Assembly (NCBI GenBank): GCA_027579435.1
Contig: JANBPK010000792.1
Span: forward strand, 1 to 64,000
From: Candolleomyces eurysporus
Taxonomy: Eukaryota; Basidiomycota; Agaricomycetes; Agaricales; Psathyrellaceae
Length of the DNA: 64,000 nucleotides
Direction of reading: 5' to 3'
Shown: piece by piece, positions 12,007 through 22,472 of the stretch
Layout of the letters: each line of letters starts with the position of its first letter
Position numbering within the stretch: the first letter of the stretch is position 1
Notes under the pieces: generated by a model
The model's database searches: none
Seen by the model: only the letters and a program-made list of their open reading frames with translations
Told to the model about the DNA's origin: nothing
Made by a program: the position numbers and the translations under genes

Positions 12007-15000
12007 TCAGGTACTCACCGCAGAGAACGCCTTCAACACTCCCCTAACCTCCTCATAGTCCACCTTCCACCTCGCATCAGTACCCTTCCCACTCGTACTG
12101 ACCGTCTCCGCCCCGTCGTTCTCATTCAACCTCCTCAACAGCCTCTCATCACTGCTAATCGCCAACATGAAGTCGGTCTCCTCAACACCACCGTCGCCTC
12201 CCATCAACCCACTCGACCCTCCGTACCCACCAGCACCGCTTCCATGAGCGCCAACACCGGCGTGGAAGCCTCCGAAGCCGTAGTCTTCGGTGTCGGGTGG
12301 CATCCACGCTGCTCGACCGGCGTAGGGAGAGCGGGCAGGGCCTCCAGGGTGCATCACAGCTGCGACCGCGGTGGAGCGAGAGATGTTGTTAGGCAGGACA
12401 AGGAAGGAGTTCTTTCCTGGGATGATACGGATACCGAATCGTTCACCAAGCCTGGGTATCGGATTTCCGAACATGAGATTTCGAACCGATGAGGGAGATG
12501 TCATAAAACTTACGAGTCGAAGATATGGTTTTGAGCTTCGGCAGCTTGCCTGCGAGCCCATTGACGGTCAGCGCTGTTCTCGTCAACGTCCCCGCTCCAG
12601 AACCTCCAGACGAGGGAAGCTTCGCGTTCTTCGATGAATGAGTTAGGAGTGCGCTCAGTGAACTAGAAAGAAATCAGACAGGGACTCGGCAAAAGAGAGT
12701 CGGAAACGAGCATACGTAGTGTAAGATTTCCAAGCAAGAACTCATCCAGCTCAAGTTGAACTGCGAAACCATGCTGATCCACTGACCGTCCACGTTCTTC
12801 GTGGTCCGGGTCTTGATGAAGCATCCGTTCTCCGCACTGCAAACGAAAAACAGACACAGTCAAATCAATATTTCTTTATAGCGATCCGTAATGGAAGGGA
12901 CCACTCACATGATTCCGACTTTGGGAGCGACCTTGGTCAACTTGCCCAAAATACCGGTCCGAGCCAGCCCACTGAGAACCCACACCTCATTCTTCTTATC
13001 CTCCGCAAGAGATTTCAATAACTCAACACTTTCCTTCGGCCACGCCTCATCGTCCTCACTCCACTCCGGCTCCTTCCTCAACATCCAATTCTGCATCCCT
13101 TCTTTGCTCAAGTCACGTCTCCACAGCGTACCCTCAAAGTCGATGAGGATGAGTCGCTTCATAGAGTGCTTGTATCGAGGGAGGAGACGGGAAAGATTAA
13201 ACACAGGAACGGAATCGGGATCGGACGAGGATTGAGAGAGTGAAGCGATGTGCGCGGCATGCGATCGCAGAGTACGGTTGAGGAATGTTGTGATGAAGCT
13301 TTGGGCGGTTTGAGTGGTGACGTGGTTGTGTAGGTCCTCCCAACGGGACTTGGCCTCGTCCTTGCTCATCGTCAAAGCCTAAAGTAAGAGTGATTGATAT
13401 GAGCATGACGTAGGCAGTAGATAGACAGATAATGAGACGGACCTTGTTAATGGCCACCGAAGTGTCGCGGTAATCCCAAGGATTGATAGCAATGCAACTT
13501 CTGAATCCACTATAGCTGTAGCTTCCTGTGAACTACCGTCTGGTCAGGTATCGACTCCGGAGGATGGATATGAGTCGCAAGCATACCTCACTCAAAATGA
13601 GAGCCCCGTACTTCCCATCCTGGCACTCGATGAATTCGTGCGTTCTCAGAGCCATACCCTCTCTCAAGCTCGTCACAATGAAAGCATCACCCACAGTCAG
13701 GAGCGCTAGATACTGGCTAAAGGTGAGATCCTGGGTATGTAAGAAGACGACAGGCTGATAGGTGAGAGTGGAGAAGCGCGAGTTGATGCGAGAGACGACG
13801 TCGGCTACACCACCAGCCAGTTCATTGGATTCGGTGGTTTGGAGAGCGACTTGAATGAGGACGACCTATGTATCATAAAGTCAGAAAGAGGGTTATGGAT
13901 GATACCAGGGTCTACGCTCACCTTTCCTTGCCACTCGGGGAATTTGTCCAAGAATGTCTCGAATGCTTGGATTTTGTGTCGGACACCCTGTAATATGTTA
14001 GTTAGGATGTTGTCCGGCATTTTAGAAGAGCTCAACGCTTGCCTGAATTTCGTCCAACTTGTCACGGCCAACCAGCAGCTTCATACCAGCATAACGCTGC
14101 TTCAAGACCTGAACCCAGTCTTCCACCTCGGGGTCCTCCCTACAATATCGTCAGCCGATAAACCATACCACTCGGAAACCGATTACTCACACTTTCTCCT
14201 TGAGCTGAACGACGTCGATACCCATGGGCACCGACGCAACATCAACGAACCTTCCTCGCTCTCCGAGACCATCCCGTACCCTCGCGTTGGTCGCCGGGAG
14301 CAGGGATCCTTGGTCGCCATCCGCATTTTGCTTATCCTCCGGCAACTGGATTCCCTTGGGCAGTGCCTCGAACGCCAAAATTCGGCTCACAGTCTGCCTA
14401 AAATGCCTAGCATAATTGGTGGTTTGGAATCCAACAAAGTCGGCACCGAGCACACCGCGAAGGAGTTCGTCACGCATGGCAAGGCACCTGAAAATCTCGG
14501 AGGTGGGGAACGCGACGTGAAGGAAGAATCCGATGGACGCGGTACTGGGGAGTCTGTTGCGTAACATCAGGGGCAGGAGCAACAAGTGGTAATCGTTTAT
14601 GAAGATGACGTCGCCTTCTTGGTATATATTGGCAATAGCGTCAGCGAAACGTTGGTTGACGGAGACATATTGCTTGTAGGTGGCCGATTCGTAGAACATC
14701 TTGGTCTTCGGGGCATCCGGGACGGCGTAGTGGAGGCATGGCCAGAGGACCTATTCCAGTCGTTGAGAACGTAGAATAGGCAGAGCCGCGAAAAAACAAA
14801 CCTGATGGCAGAATTCGTCGTAGGCCCTCTGAAACTCGGCGTCCGGAATCCAAACAGAAACGCTGTCGCGTTGGCTGAGGAGCCTCTTGTCTATGTCCGA
14901 GCGAAGGTCATCGCTGAAACGATCCGTGGGAGTACCGAGCGTGCCAACCCACACTTTTCTTCTCATTCGCTCATTGACACTCTCCACAGCGTTTCTGAGA

Positions 15001-15877
15001 CCACCGTTGCATGTCGTGCTGGGCTCAAAGTGCCAGCCTTCCTTGCGTGCCGGGTAAGACTCTTCAGGCAAGGTCGGGGATGAGAGCGAGCCAGCATGCC
15101 TGCGACGAGACATAGACCGTGACTTTCGACGCTGAATTCGANGGGGTGGTCTCAGAGTGCGTGGTTTGGTGCTTGCGACCCACTGGAAGGGAAGCAAGCA
15201 GCCCCTCCTCCTTCTCTGTTTGAGGGGTCCTGGGAACCTCCTCGGCAAACCGGGTGAGTTTTGTGAACGGATTCGCTCTCTCTTGAGAGGTAGAGCGAAC
15301 TGAAGGGGGCTGGGGTCGCGACTAGATTGCAGAGTCAATACGAGGTCAATTGTCTCGGACGAATTTACGAACCTTGTCCTTCAGATCATCGACAATACTC
15401 TTCAAGGGTCCACTAGCACTTGCAGACCGACTATGAGAGTTGTGTGGCGGAGCAATCCCCTTGTTAGAAAGAGCACTCTTCAAGGGTTTGCCAGGCTCCT
15501 TCGCCAAACGCTGAGCGAGTGCCCCGAGTGCGCTTATCAGGGAATCTCCCTTGTCTGGCGATCGAGCGGGGGTGGTCGGCTCGGAGTCCCCGACGACGAC
15601 GGTGGAGGGGAGGAACAGGGAGGCAATGATGACCCTGTGGTTTCTGAAGGAGCTCATGTCTTGCTCGTGGTGGTCGTGGGCAGAGAACAGCTCGTATATC
15701 GGGCTCTGAAGGAATGATGTAGGGGAACGACGTCACTGGGCGTACTTGATCACTCACCATGCTCTTTCCTTTTTGGGCTCCCCCCTCGAATATTTCGCCC
15801 ATCGCTGAATCGCCGTCGTTATTCCGCAGGTCCCGGTCGGGCGCGATGACGGCTATCCTCGGAACACGCAGAGCCAT
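12007..15877 (-). CDS. Trehalose synthase complex subunit, TPS3/TSL1-like (GT20 plus TPP-like domains)
   Basis: Twelve exons with phases that close exactly: 15758-15877, 15373-15705, 15321-14802, 14750-14191, 14139-14043, 13987-13922, 13865-13587, 13532-13443, 13378-12909, 12836-12716, 12662-12514, 12451-12007. This gives about 1,082 residues once the N at 15141 is dropped. A linker of about 220 residues precedes a GT20 trehalose-6-phosphate synthase fold (NGGLRNAVESV, NDYHLLLLP, LHVAFPTSEIFR, TSLREGMALRTHEFI), then a HAD-type phosphatase-like domain. That domain has LILIDFEGTLWRRD where active phosphatases have DxDGT, so the second Asp is Glu and phosphatase activity is doubtful. Size and this change fit the regulatory subunits Tps3/Tsl1. 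The fifth intron is GC-AG (13988-14042). Confidence 0.88.
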
Positions 15878-17732
15878 ATGGACTGACGAACGAGGGAGAA
15901 TGGCCGGCTTGCTGGTTTCTTTTGACTATTCTCGGCGCTGAGAATGGCTGGACGCTTGGAATGAGGGCACCATATACGTGGTACGTGGCTCAGCGGTATT
16001 TCAACCACGTTCGCAAGCCAGAGGGAAGAGCTGACGAGTATAAAGGGCAGAGAAACGAGTTTTACGTCGTGGCCTCAGTGGCGGCACACTACAGACCTGC
16101 AAAACCAACGTATACATAAACAAGGATCACCGTGACGGGCGGCGCAGTGACAGAGCGGGTGTCGCATCTGTACAGCCTGGCTGNAACNGCCCGGGATCGG
16201 ACTGCGGTACACNATGGAATTTGGTATCCTTCGATCCANAACCCAGGGTACGCGATNGACTTCGTTCTTGAGCGTATTTCGCGGCTAACTCTCTCCAGCC
16301 CAGGGCACGTTCGTTCATNNNNGCAGCCGGACAAAGCGGCCTGTGGATTGATTAAATCCTTCTCTGCTTCCTGTATCCGCCGAACGTCCTAGAGATACGA
16401 NGATTCGAAGATTCTTGACTTTCTAAGCTAACGACGAAGGAAGGGAAACATGTAACATGATCCGGAAATTCCCCCTGGCATCTGTCACTCGAATGCCCTG
16501 CCTCGTTTAAAGCNGTGGGGCTGACCACCTGGCAGAATGCTCGAACGCTGAAGGACCCTGCATTGTGGTTAGTCGGCTCACTCATTGTATTGAAACTCAA
16601 GTTAATTAATTTAAGCCATCTACAGTCTCTTGATATNGGTNTNGAGGATCCGAAGGTCTCCTCGGCGGNNTGTCATTTTCTTGTGAAACCAAAATACCCC
16701 TCACGAATGCCGAAAGGAAGGAGGCCTCAGAAGAGCTTCACTTATGTCCCTCAACATCCGCACGCAGCTCCGAGTGACTTCTCTTTTTCATATGCCTTCA
16801 CTCTGGGCCTCTCTTAACTGCTATTTTGCTGTGTTCTCATGATATCTGGCCATCACACTCCACGATTGCTGTGCGGGATCTGGGGAAATCGAGTTAGTCG
16901 CAGTCTGCGTGCCATTCTCTTTCCGGCCTTCTACATTTTCCTGCTGCGATCCCGCCTACAACTTGGATAGGATTATTCTTGGCGGGTTCCAGTCCTCTAC
17001 GTCCGTGGCTTGGCAGAATGGAGTGGCTCTTTCTCTGCTCTTGATGTCATTCTNGGGAAGTGTNACCCCCGTTGCAAAACATCGCGGTTTGNAAGGTGCG
17101 TTACCACACTATCTCTCGAGTATGGANAATTTAACAAATGCGCCATGATACAGNTTATTCACGCGCCAAATGATTGTCATATCTATCGTGTCTCGAGNTT
17201 ANCAATCGAATNAGTCACTCTCGCACTAATTGACGAAGGAAACCTCAGGCCTCAAGACTGACNAGATGTATTGCCTTCGAGCAATAATGCAGTAACNTCT
17301 GTATTTTTGGCTGCCAGTTACCCTCTCTGTANGGGGACAGACTCAACGGGCTTGACGAATACAACGCAGTATCCTCCACTGAACTGCTTNTTGCTCTAGT
17401 GGATATGTCGANNGNGGGGGTGGTGATNGAGANGGTANGAGGTAGCCTTGAGAGGATGTCAGCTTCTTCTTNCGCTGGGGGAATCTGGAGATGAGATNCG
17501 TCNCCCGCCTTTTATACCTTTCCTNAGGTGGCGATTTGTGGNATGTGGCTNAGGACGCGGGGCGNTGGGAATTACGATTAAAGAGGTAGGAATATCATGC
17601 GTACACTGGGATAGCTCGTAACGACGTAAGTAATCATGAAATGCATCTATGGTATCTCNNTNNAATTACAAGTGGGAAAATNCATGCATATGGCAGAANT
17701 CGTCCATCTGTAGAGATTGAGGACACTAAACA
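15878..17732. other. Intergenic, N-rich
   Basis: Promoter side of the trehalose gene, then about 1.5 kb with more than 30 N characters and no frame of note. From about 17580 the sequence is the 3' flank of the left duplication unit. Confidence 0.5.
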
Positions 17733-19200
17733 TTAAATTTTACACGTATCACATAGTAACGGTGGGGGAGAAGGAGCAGCGTACAGGGTGGGAATGGAGG
17801 AACGGGGGAAGGGACGTCCTGGTTCTCTATCCACCAGAGGTGCTATTAGCCCAATGCTTTTTTGATTCGTCGGCCAATCCAAATCATTGACGATCAATAA
17901 TCCGGGAATGATTGGGTGTCGTTGGCCCATATTTGTGTCGAGCTGCTTGTCTGAGGTGAGCCTGGGGTCGGGCAGTGTCATGAATAGATTTTCGACGAGG
18001 TTCGGTGAGAGGTGAGGGAGTCCTCGCGGCTTTAGCTCGTAAAGGGGNAGAGATAGGAACTGAGGCAGTTTCCATATTCCAGTTCCAATCCGCGAATATT
18101 GGGGTTGGCTCTTCTAGCCTACGAGTAAACGGCGTCCTCCTATGGTCACCCCCGCCGCGGACGCAACGTCCGGAACCAGAAATCGGAGGAAAATAAGGCG
18201 GCGATGGCCTAGTGATCTGAGTCGCCTCAGAGTCGTCAGAAGGTTGCTGAGGTGATGGCATTCTCTTTTCAGAAGACGCAGCGGTGGAAGTTGAGTCCGA
18301 CATCTCGATGTCGGTCGAGGACGCCGCCACCTCTGCCGGAGTGACACCATACCGCCTATACTCGGCCGCTTCAGATTCCTCATTGTTTTCAGAACCGTGG
18401 AGCTCATCCTCCGAATCGGAATCGTCTTCTTCATCGCTCTCTTCTTCCTCAGAATCGCCATCCTTCTTGTTGCCCTCCGGTAATTTTGGTATTTGATCTT
18501 GCTTCGAGCCGGGTCGTAAATGGGGTGGCAGGTTTGCTAGTATCGACGGTCGAGGACCCATTGGCAAAATAGGCGGATGGTTGGGGAGATACGGTTGCTC
18601 GAGAAGTCGGGCTATTGAAGCGGGGCTGCGGCGCCTGGGGACCGTCGGAACTTTCGTCGTACGCGTGCCACATACCATGCTCGGAGATGGTTCGCAGATA
18701 GGGCTGTACTGGTGTTGCGGAATAGATTGAGGGAAAGGTGAAACCGACATGGAGAAATTTCTTGGGAAAGGATTGAGAGATAGAGAAAGAAGTCGTCGCG
18801 CAGCAAGACTCGCAGTTGAATGAACGAGAGCAGGTTGGTGGGATAATTCTGAAGGTCGTCCATCGAACAACCCTCCTTAAAATACCCCAGACCTCGTCGC
18901 CAGGTGAGATAGCAACAGGGAGACAAAGTCAAGTGATACGGACCCAAGGCACGCTTAGCCGGTAGATGCAGCAACAACAGTTCGACTCGGAAATATTATG
19001 ATAAACAATGTCAAGTGCTGCTAGAGAGGATCAGCGACAAGAACAAGAACAGTGGCAGTCTTTGACGTTGTAGCCCGAGTGATCCAGCCGAAGTGCACGG
19101 CGAGCGGTTTCGTTCCTGGAGACCTGAGACAGCTATTGTCCTTTGGCCTTGTTGTGCACGTACGTGCACATGCGGTGCATCAGCGGACCGCGGTGCATTT
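17580..19200. repeat. Left unit of a tandem segmental duplication
   Basis: Aligns collinearly with 19680-21800. The downstream flank (about 17590-17700 versus 19685-19810), the 3' coding part, the promoter/leader (LGY-coding stretch and CGCCAGGTGAG versus CGCCAAGCAGTGAG) and the far upstream block with CTCGTTCCTGGAGAC-like sequence all recur in the same order. Confidence 0.6.
17884..18870 (-). CDS. Proline-rich, acidic-patch protein of unknown function (paralogue 1, C-terminally truncated)
   Basis: Single frame, 328 residues from 18870, or 288 from the internal Met at 18750. The latter is favoured because the DNA before it matches the untranslated leader of the neighbouring copy. Mostly Pro/Ser-rich and probably disordered, with an acidic run (EEEESDEEDDSDSEDE) mid-protein. 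The C-terminal part shares FADWNWNM, RRKSIHDT, QAARHKY and TTPNHSRI with paralogue 2. RRKS fits a basophilic kinase site. It ends at RIIDRQ-stop, where paralogue 2 continues DPQW: the stop is TGA where the other copy has TGG, and recognisable homology (ADESKK versus ANEQRR) follows the stop. Family not recognised. Confidence 0.6.
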   Translation of the reverse strand: MFDGRPSELSHQPALVHSTASLAARRLLSLSLNPFPRNFSMSVSPFPQSIPQHQYSPICEPSPSMVCGTRTTKVPTVPRRRSPASIARLLEQPYLPNHPPILPMGPRPSILANLPPHLRPGSKQDQIPKLPEGNKKDGDSEEEESDEEDDSDSEDELHGSENNEESEAAEYRRYGVTPAEVAASSTDIEMSDSTSTAASSEKRMPSPQQPSDDSEATQITRPSPPYFPPISGSGRCVRGGGDHRRTPFTRRLEEPTPIFADWNWNMETASVPISXPLRAKAARTPSPLTEPRRKSIHDTARPQAHLRQAARHKYGPTTPNHSRIIDRQ

Positions 19201-19214
19201 TCAGAGTCGGACAA

Positions 19215-19679
19215 GCAGTTGAGTTGTCACGCAGTAACAAAACAGCTGCGCCCAGGAGCTTTAGACTGTCGTGGTTTGTTTCTATGAGGGACAAGGAGAG
19301 TTGAAATTGAAGATGAGCTGTTGTCAAGGCTCAAATTGAACCCTCCCGGCACTGTCAGCCAACTGTCAGCGCAGGCTGTGCGTCGGGCCGCCTTTGTTCG
19401 TCGGCGCGACCACACAATGGCAAACTGCCACCCTGCCCTTTCAAACCTCAAGATTTAGGCTGATTGCGCTAGATATTAATATTCCGCTTATACTATCGTC
19501 CCTTGAAATCCACGATCGTCTCTAGTTGAGGTCAAGAAGAAGTTTAGACCACCATACGGGCAATAGATCCGAATCCTTGGGACCCATTTTCGAGCCGTAA
19601 CTAAGAGGTTACTCACCAAGCTCGTCGAGACCCGTCGTCCAGCGAGCACCGCCATTTATGCGTCAAATCCATGATTNAA
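19215..19679. other. Spacer between the duplicated units
   Basis: No ORF with support; divides the upstream flank of the left unit from the downstream flank of the right unit. Confidence 0.45.
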
Positions 19680-21800
19680 AAACGTAGGTAATAATATACG
19701 TACAATGGAATAACGATTCGTAATGACCCAAGTATTAAGATGCGTCTACCGTAAGCATCTAATTAGTAGCAAAAGACCCAGTGTATGGTATGGCAGTAAA
19801 TGTCCATCTAAGTATGTCAAGTCCAATGCCTAGTAGTCCCTATCATCCGTGTTGTATACCATTAACACCCTCCCACCCATATCCTAAATGGAATTCACAT
19901 TGCTCGCCACTCAACAGAGATGGTAGAACCCATTGGCACCGTCATATTCACCTCAGTCGGAGAGCACTGTCCTGGAACCGTCGTGAATATAACACTCATC
20001 GTTCTGCCCACCATATCATTGTCGCCTTCACGAGGCGGGCAATTGTGAGACCCTGGGGGTAAGTTCGGGTTCCAGCCAAGTTGCATCTCGTTGATACCGT
20101 GTTGGTACGGGCGGGGCCGGTTTTGTAGATTTCGGGACGCTCGTTGAGGAACATAGGGATCATCATATTGAGGGGGTAGAGGGGGGGACCGGGGGAGTCT
20201 CTCGGAACGGCTGTGGAAGAACAGGGGGAGCGAATTGGGGTGGGAGCGGAGGAACGGGGGGAGGGACATCTAGGTTTGCCATCCACGGATAAATCTCGTG
20301 AATGCCTCTGGGACCAGGTGTACTAGTAGTCCGACGACGTCTCTGTTCATTGGCCCGTCCTGGCCATTGAGGGTCTATGCGGGCATGATCGGGTGTCGTA
20401 GCTCGATACTTATCTCGAGCAGCTTGTCCAACGCGAGTTTTATGTCGATTCGGAGTGTCATGAATTGATTTCCGACGAGGTGCAGCCTCGGCTTGGGGTT
20501 CAAGCTGATTGTAAATGGGACAGGGACATGGCCCGGGATCCATAAGTGCAGTAAACGAAGGGGAAACAGGAGTCGGCATAGGCGGCGATCCACTGAGACG
20601 AGAATCTTGAGCCCTAGTCACATCGAGAGGCGAGAGAGTCTTCGCAACCGCCTTGTCCTTCAAATCGGACTGCAGAGGAGCAACAGCCGCCATGTTCCAA
20701 TCCCAATTATCGAAACTTGGTTCGGGCCCTTGAGCATAAACAGGGGGGTACAGCATAGGATTCGGCATCGGGATACCAGGGGCATTCAGTGCCTGTCTCC
20801 GTGGAACCTTTGGCAGCATATCCCCGAGCTCTATCTCTTCTAGGATTGGCGGATTCGGCGTCCTCAGGTGGATAGGCTCATTGTGGACAGAATGCACCGA
20901 GCGAAAAAGTGGAGAATTCGAAGGCGTCAAGGTGGTGGCGTGGACCCAGTCCAAAGTACCCGAGTCCGACAACACGTTGTCCCAGTCGAAGATAGTCTCC
21001 ATTGCTTCTGTAATGGCAATGTTGGTCGCATACTGCACGAAGCTATCTATAAATTCCTTCTCGATGCCGCTAGAATATTCAGGTTTATCTCCTTCGTTGC
21101 CAAAGTTTTCTTCAGCGCGACCATCCTTGTTATGCGGGGGAATTCCAGATCCAGATGGTGCATTGTGATCTGCCATTGAGCTTTAGGTAGAGGAGCGTTG
21201 GCGGTTGTGGTGCGGTAGGGTCGGTAATGGGATGGGAGTTGAGGTAAATGAGAGTTGAAGGTTGAGAAAGGGATTGAAAGAGTGTGTTGGCAGTCGCAGA
21301 CCGAGATATGAAAGGAAAATGGGCGGTCGGCACGAGATAAGAGAATAAGCTAGACAAAGGAGTCGTTGCACAGCAAGACCTAGAATTGAAAGGGTGAGAA
21401 AGAGAGTGGATGAGTTCTTTGGATGATTCTGAAAAAAATCTACCAAACGACTCTCCGTTAAATACCCAAGTTCTTGTCGCCAAGCAGTGAGCATGACCGC
21501 AGAAACACAAAGTCGAGTGGCAAAGTTACCCGAAACCAGGTACAGGGTACAGGTCTCTACGTAGCGGCAACAACAGCCTGGGTCGGGAGTATTTCAATAA
21601 ACAAAGTAGAGCTGAGTGATTGGCGGAGAAGAAGGCAGTTAAGTTCTTTGTCGATCCCAAGAACAAGAGCGGCAGTGGCGACGACTCGGAGTGGCTCAGG
21701 CAGACGAATACTTCGTGAAAGCAAACGGTCTCGTTCCTGGAGACATGAAAGAGTATTTTCTCCGTCCGCCCTGTTGTACATGATGCAATGAGCCGCGATG
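19680..21800. repeat. Right unit of the tandem segmental duplication
   Basis: Partner of 17580-19200, same orientation. It contains paralogue 2 with a longer coding region and a longer leader. The homology extends outside the coding regions on both sides, so a DNA segment, not a retrocopy, was duplicated. Confidence 0.6.
19895..21176 (-). CDS. Proline-rich protein of unknown function (paralogue 2)
   Basis: The frame from ATG at 21176 runs 337 residues to a stop at 20163, but a better end lies in another frame reaching 19895 (YDDPYVPQRASRN ... STISVEWRAM). The two frames join if one base of the seven-G run at 20181-20187 is removed, giving about 425 residues. It shares FDNWDWNM, RRKSIHDT, QAARDKY and TTPDHARI with paralogue 1, and ends in a Pro-rich segment (PPPVPPLPPQ) and a polar tail. 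No domain I recognise. The N-terminal 90 residues (FIDSFVQYATNIAITEAMETI) look helical and are the most ordered part. Confidence 0.6.
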
Positions 21801-22472
21801 TGTCGAGATTACAAGGAGCGCCGAGTCTTACGTCGTCCGCATCAGCCCCAACGGAGCAAGTGTCCCCAGAAATCTGCCGTGGTGGTTAGCTCGTGTATTG
21901 GCTCAATTAGTGCTTGGTTTGACGCCGAATGTCGAAAAATGGAGAGCGAACGAAGTGGAAAGTGAGGATGGAGGCGAAGGTGAAGTGAAGCTGAGATGGC
22001 GAATGTAAAGGCGTAGACAAACTCCGTCAAACATCAGGCGTGGCGCGATTTGGCGCTGAGGTTAGCCGCCTTCTGCGAATCTTTCTGTTTCTCGTCAGGA
22101 TCTTATTCTGATTCCTTTTATTTCACCGTTGCCAATGATAGCAGAGCGAGGCGAAGTACAATTGAGCAATCATCCCATGGATATCGACCCCTCTTGCCTG
22201 GAGCAAAATCAGGAGAAAGACAAGTGAAATTGCCAAAAGTAAATTTCAGTGCGAAGTTGTCTCGGTGAACGACGCGAAAGACAGTCGGTACAAGTAGAAG
22301 TAGTCGTAGGCTTAACCTCATTAGACTGTAGTAGGAGATAGTGGTGTAAAGGCATACGCCGACGAGGGATGAAATCAAGGCGGAGAACCTGCCGGGTTGC
22401 ACTCCGGCCCAATTTACAGCCAACCTCACATGATTCTATCAAAGGGAAGGGGGGCAGTCATATCCCTTTAGA
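21801..22472. other. Intergenic, 3' flank of NACHT gene 1
   Basis: No supported gene. Contains one copy (22285-22380) of a roughly 90-bp sequence that recurs at 25450-25550. Confidence 0.5.
22285..22380 (+). repeat. Dispersed direct repeat, copy 1
   Basis: AGTCGTAGGCTTAACCTC...AGTAGGAGATAGTGGTGTA here matches AGTCGTAGCCGTAACCTC...AGTAGGAGATAGTAGTGTA at 25450-25550, both on the plus strand, continuing into GACGAG.GATGAAA. Possibly a MITE remnant. Confidence 0.5.

Noticed and set aside
13839..14564. Plus-strand ORF of 241 residues
   Set aside because: Antisense to GT20 exons of the trehalose gene.
20163..20269. Programmed frameshifting in paralogue 2
   Set aside because: A homopolymer indel explains it; no slippery heptamer plus downstream structure was evident.
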